A stretch of 5,862 bases of DNA from Candidatus Krumholzibacteriia bacterium (GTDB taxonomy: Bacteria > Krumholzibacteriota > Krumholzibacteriia > LZORAL124-64-63), in contig DAOVTU010000226.1 of assembly GCA_030632925.1 (NCBI GenBank), positions 1 through 5,862 on the forward strand, written 5' to 3'. Of this stretch, positions 1-5,182 are shown piece after piece (the first letter of the stretch is position 1; every line of letters starts with the position of its first letter). The position numbers and the translations under genes were made by a program. Below the pieces are notes generated by a model, which saw only the letters and a program-made list of their open reading frames with translations, had not been told where the DNA came from and searched no databases.

Positions 1-297
1 GCCCTCTTTCTGGGCCGAACGCCTCATCTCTGAAATCTTACGATAGAGAATACCAAACAGCCAGGTGCGGACGTGAGATCTTCCCTCAAAATCCTCGATT
101 TTCTCGAGAAAGGTCAAAAAGACGTTCTGGGTGGTGTCTTCGGCGTTCTGGGCATTGAGACCCGCACCCCTTGCTGCGCGCAAAATCTGGGGCATATAGA
201 GGTGCACCAGATGGCGCAGGGTATCCGGATTGCGGCTCTTGAGTTGGGCCAGAAAATCCGGCCCGGCAAATGAGTCGTGATCGAAAGCCAAAAGCAT
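1..297 (-). CDS. ECF-family RNA polymerase sigma factor, N-terminal part (gene runs off the left edge)
   Basis: The minus strand is open from the ATG at 297 to position 1 (99 codons, no stop). The product would direct RNA polymerase core to a specific promoter set. Visible is sigma region 2: residues 24-47 form the first helix (PDTLRHLVHLYMPQILRAAR), residues 48-70 hold the core-binding segment (AEDTTQNVFLTFLEKIEDF), and residues 71-90 hold the promoter-melting segment (GRSHVRTWLFGILYRKI). The RTWL..I...K pattern is typical of ECF sigma-70 factors. Region 4, which reads the -35 element, lies outside the window, as would any downstream anti-sigma gene. The ATG follows a GGAG (minus strand, 313-310) with a rather long 12-nt spacer; an in-frame TTG lies just upstream, so the start is likely but not certain. 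The gene is divergent from the membrane protein at 447. The ECF group cannot be assigned from this fragment. Confidence 0.9.
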   Translation of the reverse strand, partial: MLLAFDHDSFAGPDFLAQLKSRNPDTLRHLVHLYMPQILRAARGAGLNAQNAEDTTQNVFLTFLEKIEDFEGRSHVRTWLFGILYRKISEMRRSAQKEG

Positions 298-309
298 TAT
301 GGAAAAATT

Positions 310-313
310 CTCC
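310..313 (-). promoter_or_regulatory. Ribosome binding site of the sigma factor gene
   Basis: The minus strand reads GGAG here, 12 nt before the ATG at 297. The spacing is longer than ideal, but no better purine-rich site precedes another start. It supports the ATG as start only moderately. Confidence 0.45.
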
Positions 314-316
314 AAA

Positions 317-333
317 AATTCTGTAACAGGATT
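317..333. promoter_or_regulatory. 17-bp near-perfect palindrome, candidate operator
   Basis: The sequence AATTCTGTAACAGGATT is a palindrome centred on position 325, with 7 of 8 pairs matching (the exception is T320/G330). It lies just upstream of the sigma factor ribosome binding site, inside the divergent intergenic region. Position and symmetry fit a dimeric repressor site for the sigma gene. The binding protein is unknown, and short palindromes also occur by chance. Confidence 0.35.
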
Positions 334-352
334 GGGCCGGCGCGCACTCACT

Positions 353-382
353 ACCGTGACCAAGACAACCGTGATCAAGAGA
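353..382 (+). repeat. Tandem 15-bp direct repeat in the divergent intergenic region
   Basis: Two adjacent 15-bp units, ACCGTGACCAAGACA (353-367) and ACCGTGATCAAGAGA (368-382), agree at 13 of 15 positions. They lie between the divergent sigma factor and membrane protein genes, outside any credible coding frame. Head-to-tail sites of this kind can bind activators or response regulators, but here that role is only inferred. Confidence 0.55.
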
Positions 383-402
383 ATGGCAGCGGCCAACGAA
401 TC

Positions 403-421
403 AGCCCAGAGCGATTGGGCT
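403..421. promoter_or_regulatory. 6-bp inverted repeat upstream of the membrane protein gene
   Basis: AGCCCA (403-408) and TGGGCT (416-421) are perfect inverted arms around a 7-nt loop. The element ends 12 bp before the ribosome binding site of the gene at 447. It could be a small operator or an mRNA hairpin in the leader. There is no T-tract, so a terminator is unlikely. Confidence 0.35.
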
Positions 422-432
422 CCACACAGTTT

Positions 433-440
433 AAGGGAGA
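433..440 (+). promoter_or_regulatory. Ribosome binding site of the small membrane protein gene
   Basis: AAGGGAGA precedes the ATG at 447 with a spacer of about 7 nt. This favours 447 over the overlapping open frames beginning at 277 and 299, which have no comparable site. Confidence 0.75.
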
Positions 441-446
441 TCTGCA

Positions 447-917
447 ATGTTTGCCAAAAGAATCAAACATGGAATCGTCGGCGGGTTGGTCGGCGGCGTG
501 GTTTTCGGCATGATGATGGCCATGATGGGCATGTTGCCAATGATCGGTAAAATGGTCGGTGTGCCCAACGCCGTGGTCGGCTTTCTGGTGCACATGGGCA
601 TCAGTGCGGGTATCGGCGCCAGCTTTGGCGTCCTGGCCGGACCGATCGTGACCGGACGCACCAGTGGCCTGATTTCAGGTGCCATCTACGGCATGATCTG
701 GTGGGTCCTGGGCCCGCTGACCCTGATGCCGCTGATGATGGGCATGGGCCTGGGCGTGAACTGGAACCTGGGTGCGGCTCAGGCAATGCTGCCGAGCCTG
801 ATGGGCCACGTGATTTTTGGCCTGTTGCTGGGCTTTGTCTACAGCCGCGGTGAGAACTGCGCGCTGCTGAAGAACGAGACCGAGGTCAAAGAGAGATCCC
901 CCCTCAAGGCAGTCTAG
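447..917 (+). CDS. Small Met/Gly-rich integral membrane protein, internally duplicated
   Basis: This encodes a 156-residue, very hydrophobic protein of unknown function. Four membrane segments are apparent at about residues 8-30, 42-66, 72-100 and 113-133, followed by a charged tail (GENCALLKNETEVKERSPLKAV) probably outside the bilayer. The first and second halves resemble each other: G9, G13, G17 and G21 match G70, G74, G78 and G82 at a constant offset of 61, and H49/G57 match H121/G129. About 17 Met occur, clustered at 22-36 and 94-100. The glycine spacing allows tight helix packing; the Met clusters and paired His could suit metal or small-solute contact, but that is inference. It resembles uncharacterised bacterial membrane proteins (I thought of YagU/DUF1440-like ones) without a firm match. 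A good ribosome binding site supports the start. It diverges from the ECF sigma gene and is followed by a terminator, so it is probably monocistronic. Confidence 0.88.
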   Translation: MFAKRIKHGIVGGLVGGVVFGMMMAMMGMLPMIGKMVGVPNAVVGFLVHMGISAGIGASFGVLAGPIVTGRTSGLISGAIYGMIWWVLGPLTLMPLMMGMGLGVNWNLGAAQAMLPSLMGHVIFGLLLGFVYSRGENCALLKNETEVKERSPLKAV

Positions 918-939
918 TCGCCTGTCGTGTTGACCTCGT

Positions 940-1006
940 AAATCGGCCGATCATGGCCTTCCGCCAAGTCAGGGGCGCGGGAGACATGGCCGGTCGATTT
1001 TTTTTT
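940..1006 (+). terminator. Probable Rho-independent terminator after the membrane protein gene
   Basis: The outer arms AAATCGGCCG (940-949) and CGGTCGATTT (991-1000) pair over 10 bp with one G-T wobble, and the right arm runs into nine T (998-1006). The enclosed 41 nt contains a nested hairpin (CCGC 961-964 with GCGG 977-980, extendable by two pairs). Its place 23 nt after a stop codon fits a terminator. The loop is larger than usual, so efficiency is uncertain. Confidence 0.6.
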
Positions 1007-1015
1007 GGTGCTGGC

Positions 1016-1045
1016 TTGCCATCTTGTCCTCAATCTGGCTATTCT
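1016..1045 (+). promoter_or_regulatory. Candidate sigma-70-type promoter of the metallopeptidase gene
   Basis: TTGCCA (1016-1021) and TATTCT (1040-1045) resemble -35 and -10 boxes, with an 18-bp spacer. They lie directly downstream of the preceding terminator. Transcription would begin near 1052 and give a leader of about 65 nt that includes the 14-bp tandem repeats. Housekeeping promoter consensus in this organism is assumed, not known. Confidence 0.35.
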
Positions 1046-1059
1046 GTCTCCATGCTCGA

Positions 1060-1110
1060 TTTTCCAAGTACTTCTCAACAAGTGCTTTTCAACAAGTGCC
1101 TTTCAAGGAG
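1060..1110 (+). repeat. 14-bp tandem repeat in the metallopeptidase leader, merging into its ribosome binding site
   Basis: Two adjacent 14-bp units, TTCTCAACAAGTGC (1072-1085) and TTTTCAACAAGTGC (1086-1099), differ at one base. A shortened unit precedes them (TTTTCCAAGTAC, 1060-1071), and a partial unit follows (CTTTCAAGGAG, 1100-1110) whose end is the Shine-Dalgarno sequence. The array is therefore about three and a half units of a CAACAAGTGC-type motif directly before the start codon. Possible roles are a regulator or RNA-binding site, or a slippage product without function. Confidence 0.65.
1105..1110 (+). promoter_or_regulatory. Ribosome binding site that sets the metallopeptidase start
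   Basis: AAGGAG lies 6 nt before the ATG at 1117. The open frame extends upstream to an ATG at 1024, but that start lacks a comparable site and would put 31 repeat-encoded residues before the signal peptide. This site decides for 1117. Confidence 0.85.
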
Positions 1111-1116
1111 TTCACG

Positions 1117-3204
1117 ATGACCAAGAGTCGTCTGGTTGCGATCGTCGCCTTGTCCCTGTTTTGCCTGCCTATTCTGAATGCCGCCGTCCTGGCTGAAGCG
1201 GCACCTGTTCTGTCCCATAAGGCTCATTTGAAATTCGACACGGAGACCAATCACGTGGTGGTCGAAGATGTGGTGCTGCTGCCGGCTGGCCTGGAGGAAC
1301 TTCGCCTTGGGGTGGGATTCGAGCTGACCAAGATCACCTCACTGGACAACGCCAAGGTGGACATCGCCAGCGCCGTGGAGCAGGCCGAAGACGAGGACGG
1401 GCCTTACCAGCGAATTATCATTCAACGGATCGGCATGCGCAACGGTGGTCTGGTGCGCTTGAACTACGAAGGCACCTTCCTGGAGTCGGTCAAGGATGTC
1501 GTTTTTTCCCGCGAGAACGTGGGCGGCGAAATCACCGCCACTATCAGCGACGAGGGCATCTATCTTTCCTCGTCCGCCGAGTGGCTGGTTTGGGCCGAAG
1601 GCACCATGGCTGTTTTTGAAATGGCTTTCGATACTCCAGTTGGATTCGAAACCGTGACCCAGGGCGAACGCACTTTGCATCAGGAAACCGAGAACGGCCT
1701 GCATACCCGCTGGACGACGACCCATCCCAGCGATGGTCTGAATTTCATTGCCAACCGCTACTTTGTGCATGAAGAGCCCGTGCGTGACGGTCTTGTCAGC
1801 CAGACGTTCTTCCTGGAAGACGACGCGCGTCTGCGGGCGACTTACATGGAGCGCACCAAGGCTTACATCACCATGTACGAAGAGATGATCGGGCCCTATC
1901 CGTACACCAAATTTGCCACCGTGGAGAACTGGTTTCCCACGGGCTATGGCATGCCCAGTTATACGCTGCTCGGCGGCCAGGTGCTGCGCCTGCCGTTTAT
2001 TCCCTACACCAGCTTTGGTCACGAAATCGCCCACAACTGGTGGGGCAATTCGGTCTTCGTGGATATCAGTGAGGGCAACTGGTGCGAAGGCCTGACCGTC
2101 TATTGCGCCGACTACCATTATAAATCGCTGGAAAGCGAAGACGCCGCCCGCGAGTACCGCCGCAATACGTTGAAGCATTACGCGGCCTACGTGAAGGATC
2201 CAGTCAACGATTTCCCCCTGAACGAATTCCGCAGCCGGCACAGCGGGGCCACCCGGGCGGTGGGCTACGGCAAGAGCATGATGGTCTTTCATATGGCGGC
2301 GCGCATGATCGGGCGGGACAACTTTCTCAACAGCCTGCGGGTGGTGGCGGCGGATCATCAGTACACCGAGGCTTCGTGGAGCGATTTTATCGACACCTTT
2401 GCCGACGCCGGTGAACGCGATCTGGGTGTTTTTGAGGAGCAGTGGCTGAAGCGCACGGGCGCGCCGGTGCTGAGTCTGGGCGAGGTCGAGTTCAAGGGCG
2501 ACAAGGTGAAGCTGGAGATCAGGCAGGAAAGCCCGACCTACGACCTGGATGTGCCGGTGGTGCTGGTGACAGCCAAGGGCCGCGAAGAACACATCGTGCG
2601 GCTGGAGGGTGAGTCCGGCAAATTCACGCTTGAGGGCAAGGGCATCAAGCAGGTGGCCATTGATCCGGACTACCACTTGTTCCGCCGCCTGCATCAACAG
2701 GAAATCGAGGCGACCATTACCCAGGTGCTGGCCGAGGCGGAACCGGTATTCGTGATGGGCGGGGCCACCCCTCGTCTGGAGGCTGCGGGTCAGTCTTTTG
2801 CCACCAGTTTCACCGAGGACGATGCCGCGGAATTGTTGACCGATGGCGCGCTGGTGGCCGGTGGCCACAGCAACGTCATCATGAATCCGGATTCGGTATT
2901 GCTGCAGCGCCTGTCGCCCAAGGACTTGCAGGTCGCCGGCAAGATGATTTTCCTGGGCGGCAAACGCTACGACCGGGCCAAGTACGACCTGGTTTTTGCG
3001 GCCCACGATCCGGACGACCCTGCTGTGACCCATCTGGTGGTGTTGTGCGACTCGCCGCAACGGCTTGAAGGCCTGGCCAATCGGGTCAGCCACTATGGCA
3101 AGTACAGCTGGTTGATGTTGCCGGTGGGCTCGGGCCGGCCCGACCGCGGGAACTGGACTCCGGGCGAATCGCCTTTACTGGCGTCCCAAACCGCAAAAAA
3201 ATAA
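1117..3204 (+). CDS. Exported M1-like (gluzincin) metallopeptidase
   Basis: This encodes a 695-residue zinc peptidase exported from the cytoplasm. Residues 1 to about 27 form a Sec signal peptide (MTKSR, then a hydrophobic core, then AVLAEA-AP); there is no lipobox. An M1-like N-terminal beta domain follows (about 30-230). The catalytic domain has H302-E303-I-A-H306 in the context HEIAHNWWGN, the third zinc ligand E324 (NWCEGLT), and the likely catalytic tyrosine Y384 (VGYGKSMM). Two departures from classical M1 enzymes are visible: 17 rather than 18 residues separate H306 and E324, and GYGMPS (276-281) stands where GAMEN would anchor the substrate N-terminus. The enzyme may therefore not be a standard aminopeptidase. 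After about 460 come a beta-rich segment and an alpha/beta-like C-terminal domain (about 540-680) containing HYGKYSWL, seen in related M1-like proteins by my recollection. The gene has its own leader; a 12-bp hairpin follows. The substrate is unknown. Confidence 0.9.
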   Translation: MTKSRLVAIVALSLFCLPILNAAVLAEAAPVLSHKAHLKFDTETNHVVVEDVVLLPAGLEELRLGVGFELTKITSLDNAKVDIASAVEQAEDEDGPYQRIIIQRIGMRNGGLVRLNYEGTFLESVKDVVFSRENVGGEITATISDEGIYLSSSAEWLVWAEGTMAVFEMAFDTPVGFETVTQGERTLHQETENGLHTRWTTTHPSDGLNFIANRYFVHEEPVRDGLVSQTFFLEDDARLRATYMERTKAYITMYEEMIGPYPYTKFATVENWFPTGYGMPSYTLLGGQVLRLPFIPYTSFGHEIAHNWWGNSVFVDISEGNWCEGLTVYCADYHYKSLESEDAAREYRRNTLKHYAAYVKDPVNDFPLNEFRSRHSGATRAVGYGKSMMVFHMAARMIGRDNFLNSLRVVAADHQYTEASWSDFIDTFADAGERDLGVFEEQWLKRTGAPVLSLGEVEFKGDKVKLEIRQESPTYDLDVPVVLVTAKGREEHIVRLEGESGKFTLEGKGIKQVAIDPDYHLFRRLHQQEIEATITQVLAEAEPVFVMGGATPRLEAAGQSFATSFTEDDAAELLTDGALVAGGHSNVIMNPDSVLLQRLSPKDLQVAGKMIFLGGKRYDRAKYDLVFAAHDPDDPAVTHLVVLCDSPQRLEGLANRVSHYGKYSWLMLPVGSGRPDRGNWTPGESPLLASQTAKK

Positions 3205-3213
3205 GTCACTCAG

Positions 3214-3249
3214 GGCGGGAAATCGACGTTCGACAAACGATTTCCCGCC
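3214..3249. terminator. Perfect 12-bp inverted repeat between the metallopeptidase and lipoprotein genes
   Basis: GGCGGGAAATCG (3214-3225) and CGATTTCCCGCC (3238-3249) are perfect inverted arms around a 12-nt loop. The GC-rich base of the stem fits a transcript end 9 nt after the metallopeptidase stop, but no T-tract follows on the plus strand. It may be a Rho-assisted or processing hairpin protecting the mRNA 3' end, or an operator for the next gene, whose -10 box begins 21 bp away. Confidence 0.5.
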
Positions 3250-3267
3250 ATAAGTACCAGCCGGATG

Positions 3268-3276
3268 TGGTAGAAT
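3268..3276 (+). promoter_or_regulatory. Candidate extended -10 promoter of the lipoprotein gene
   Basis: TGG followed by TAGAAT (3271-3276) matches an extended -10 element (TGn-TAtaaT-like). No good -35 box lies 16-18 bp upstream, which extended -10 promoters tolerate. Only six bases separate the box from the ATG at 3283, so the transcript would start at or next to the start codon. Confidence 0.45.
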
Positions 3277-3282
3277 ATATCC

Positions 3283-5082
3283 ATGCACTGCAACCACGGT
3301 AACTCAGCCCTCGGCAGGCGGACCCATCTTCGGATCAGGTCCGCCCTGTTTGTCGTGCTTATGAGTGTGGCCCTCGGCCTGGTGGCCGGTTGCAGCGACG
3401 ACGATCCGGTGCAGGTGCAGGATAAAGTCCTGGCCTGGCGCCAAACCCTGGCGCCCGAATACACCAACCGCGCCGTGTGGGGTGTTTCCAATACCCACTT
3501 TTTTGTCACCAGTGAAAAAGGCGTCGTCAAACGTTACAAGGATGGCGAATGGACCACCTGGAACTTCGAATATTTCCAGAGCCTGCGCGCGGTGTGGGGC
3601 GAGGGGCCGGAACAGGTCATCGTAGTGGGGGAAAGTGGGGCCTGTTACCAGTTCGATGGCGCCGACTGGACCTCGCGTTACCCCGGCACCTATCGCGACC
3701 TGTTGGGCATCTGGGGCACGAGCTTCGACAACATCTACGCCGTGGGCGAAGACGGCGTCGTGACCCACTTCGACGGCGAAAACTGGACCCTGCAGGACAG
3801 CGGGGTCAGCGAGACTTTGTATTCCATCTGGGGCTTTGCCGCCGACGACATTTATGCCGTGGGACGTGGCGGGACGATTATCCACTTTGACGGCACCGCC
3901 TGGTCACCCATGAGCAGCGGCACCGTGCAGGCCCTGGACAGTGTGTGGGGCCTGACGCCGGACAACGTTTATGCGGTGGGTAGCCTCGGTGTGATCGTGC
4001 GCTTTGACGGCAATAGCTGGACTTCCGAGGTCAGTGGAGTTTTGGACCGCTTGTGGTCGGTGCGCGGCTTGCCGGGCGAACCGCCGGTGGCCATCGGGGC
4101 CAATGGCACCTATCTGACCCGGGTTGGGGGCCAATGGCAGGCCGAGACCATCGCCCAGGGCCGGTATCTTTACGGATTGTGGGACGATGGTGACAGCGCG
4201 CTGGTGCTGGTGGGCTACAACGGCCTGATCATGAGCCTCAGCGGGCCGGCCTGGCAGACAGTTAACCAGGGGCACACCCACTGGCTGACGGATGTTTTTG
4301 CTCCGGACTGCGACAATGTCATCGCCGTGGGCAAGCGGGGTGCGGTGCTGCAGTCGACGGGCACCGGATGGCTGAATATTGCGCCAAATATCAGCGGTGT
4401 TGACTATGCGGGCATCTGGGGCGAGTCGGCGGACGACTTCTTCATTGTCGGCAACGGCGGCGTGATCGCCCGTTACCAGACGGGGCGGCCGTGGACCATC
4501 TGGCAGTTGCAAAACCCGGTGAACCTGGAGGATATCTGGGGCACCAGCAACGGGAACATTTACGCAGTGGGCAGCGGCGGGGCCATCATGCACTTTGACG
4601 GTTCGGTGTGGGAAGAAATGGACAGCCCCACCACGCGCTCGCTGGCGGCGGTGCAGGGGCGGGGGCCCTCGGACGTTTTTGCCGTGGGGCTGGGCGGCAC
4701 CGTGGTGCACTTTGACGGCATCACCTGGGCCGATTTGCCGAGCAATACGCAGGTCAGCTTAAATGGGGTGTGGTGCCGACCCGAAGCCGAGGTTATCGTA
4801 GTGGGGGCTGACGGCCTGACCCTGCATGGCAGCGGTTCGGGGCCGACACCCTGGCAAGTTTTGAGCAGCGGGACCGTCTTCCCTCTTTTTGCCGTGACCG
4901 GCACCCAGGACGGCATCGCTTACGCCGTGGGGCAGAGCGGCGTTGTGTTGCGCAACGAGGGCGAGGCATGGGAAATCCTGCCCACCGGAGAACACGACCA
5001 ATTGGACGCCATTGCCGTCGACCCCTGTGGTGGCGTGCACACTGTTGGCTATTGGAGCCTGATTCTTGGTTACACAGATTGA
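3283..5082 (+). CDS. Outer-membrane-type lipoprotein built of 14 beta-propeller repeats
   Basis: This encodes a 599-residue protein with a lipoprotein signal: a basic n-region to R19, a hydrophobic stretch 20-36, and lipobox V34-A35-G36-C37, where C37 would be acylated. S38 at +2 fits outer-membrane sorting by the E. coli rule. The rest is a 39-residue repeat with consensus IWG....D.YAVG..G.I.HFDG..W.....SGT...L: 13 full copies (63-574), mostly exactly 39 long (copies 8 and 9 are 40, copy 12 is 42), then a 25-residue partial copy. Copies 6-8 are most degenerate. Repeats of this kind form BNR/YVTN/Ycf48-like propeller blades, so a ligand- or protein-binding scaffold at the cell surface is likely; no catalytic motif is seen. 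The ATG at 3283 has no ribosome binding site, but the next in-frame ATG (3361) would lose the basic n-region and also lacks one. The partner or ligand is unknown. Confidence 0.88.
   Translation: MHCNHGNSALGRRTHLRIRSALFVVLMSVALGLVAGCSDDDPVQVQDKVLAWRQTLAPEYTNRAVWGVSNTHFFVTSEKGVVKRYKDGEWTTWNFEYFQSLRAVWGEGPEQVIVVGESGACYQFDGADWTSRYPGTYRDLLGIWGTSFDNIYAVGEDGVVTHFDGENWTLQDSGVSETLYSIWGFAADDIYAVGRGGTIIHFDGTAWSPMSSGTVQALDSVWGLTPDNVYAVGSLGVIVRFDGNSWTSEVSGVLDRLWSVRGLPGEPPVAIGANGTYLTRVGGQWQAETIAQGRYLYGLWDDGDSALVLVGYNGLIMSLSGPAWQTVNQGHTHWLTDVFAPDCDNVIAVGKRGAVLQSTGTGWLNIAPNISGVDYAGIWGESADDFFIVGNGGVIARYQTGRPWTIWQLQNPVNLEDIWGTSNGNIYAVGSGGAIMHFDGSVWEEMDSPTTRSLAAVQGRGPSDVFAVGLGGTVVHFDGITWADLPSNTQVSLNGVWCRPEAEVIVVGADGLTLHGSGSGPTPWQVLSSGTVFPLFAVTGTQDGIAYAVGQSGVVLRNEGEAWEILPTGEHDQLDAIAVDPCGGVHTVGYWSLILGYTD
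3469..5079 (+). repeat. Coding repeat array, about 117-bp period, 13 full units and one partial unit
   Basis: Units start at residues 63, 102, 141, 180, 219, 258, 297, 336, 376, 416, 455, 494, 536 and 575 of the lipoprotein. Units 3, 4, 10 and 11 are closest to consensus and share DNA stretches such as CACTTTGACGG. Similarity is mainly at protein level, which points to old duplications rather than a recent tandem expansion. Confidence 0.85.
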
Positions 5083-5093
5083 GCTTCGCCCGG

Positions 5094-5120
5094 TTTGATC
5101 AAGATCTCATTTGACCAAGA
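5094..5120 (+). repeat. Direct repeat TTTGAyCAAGA, two copies at 16-bp spacing, upstream of pepD
   Basis: TTTGATCAAGA (5094-5104) and TTTGACCAAGA (5110-5120) agree at 10 of 11 positions with start points 16 bp apart. The second copy overlaps the candidate -35 box TTGACC. They could be tandem regulator sites or chance. Confidence 0.35.
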
Positions 5121-5137
5121 GGCCTGAAGAATACAAT
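5111..5137 (+). promoter_or_regulatory. Candidate promoter of pepD
   Basis: TTGACC (5111-5116) and TACAAT (5132-5137) are good -35 and -10 matches, but their spacer is 15 bp, shorter than the usual 16-18. Transcription from here would give pepD a leader of about 40 nt independent of the lipoprotein gene. Confidence 0.4.
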
Positions 5138-5171
5138 TTCCAGAAACGACCACCCAACCCAGGAACTGAAC

Positions 5172-5176
5172 AGGAG
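5172..5176 (+). promoter_or_regulatory. Ribosome binding site of pepD
   Basis: AGGAG sits 6 nt before the ATG at 5183, at ideal spacing, and fixes that start. Confidence 0.8.
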
Positions 5177-5182
5177 TGACCA

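Larger units (their letters stand above)
298..446. other. Divergent intergenic regulatory region
   Basis: These 149 bp separate the minus-strand sigma factor from the plus-strand membrane protein. They contain three repeat structures (317-333, 353-382, 403-421) but no convincing -35/-10 pair for either direction, which would fit use of alternative, possibly ECF-type, promoters. Short open frames crossing the region lack ribosome binding sites and are not considered genes. Confidence 0.6.

Noticed and set aside
73..550. Short plus-strand open frames at 73-273, 277-513 and 299-550
   Set aside because: They overlap the sigma factor, the intergenic repeats or the membrane protein start, have no convincing ribosome binding sites and no family resemblance.
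1060..1110. The leader repeats as a CRISPR array
   Set aside because: The units are only 14 bp, directly adjacent without spacers, and no cas genes are present.
1024..1116. Upstream extension of the metallopeptidase to the ATG at 1024
   Set aside because: The extra 31 residues are encoded by the promoter and tandem-repeat region, would bury the signal peptide, and lack a Shine-Dalgarno site; AAGGAG before 1117 is clear.
1339..3093. A 584-codon open frame on the minus strand
   Set aside because: It lies wholly antisense to the metallopeptidase, which has a signal peptide, zinc motif and ribosome binding site. GC-rich codon use on the coding strand readily leaves antisense frames open, and the translated product shows no recognisable domain.
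3361..3363. The ATG at 3361 as start of the lipoprotein
   Set aside because: It would leave only ten residues before the lipobox cysteine with no basic n-region, and has no ribosome binding site.
3304..4710. Long minus-strand open frames (3304-3885 and 3904-4710)
   Set aside because: Antisense to the repeat-rich lipoprotein gene; their His/Pro/Ala-rich products are mirror images of the propeller repeat and carry no independent signal.
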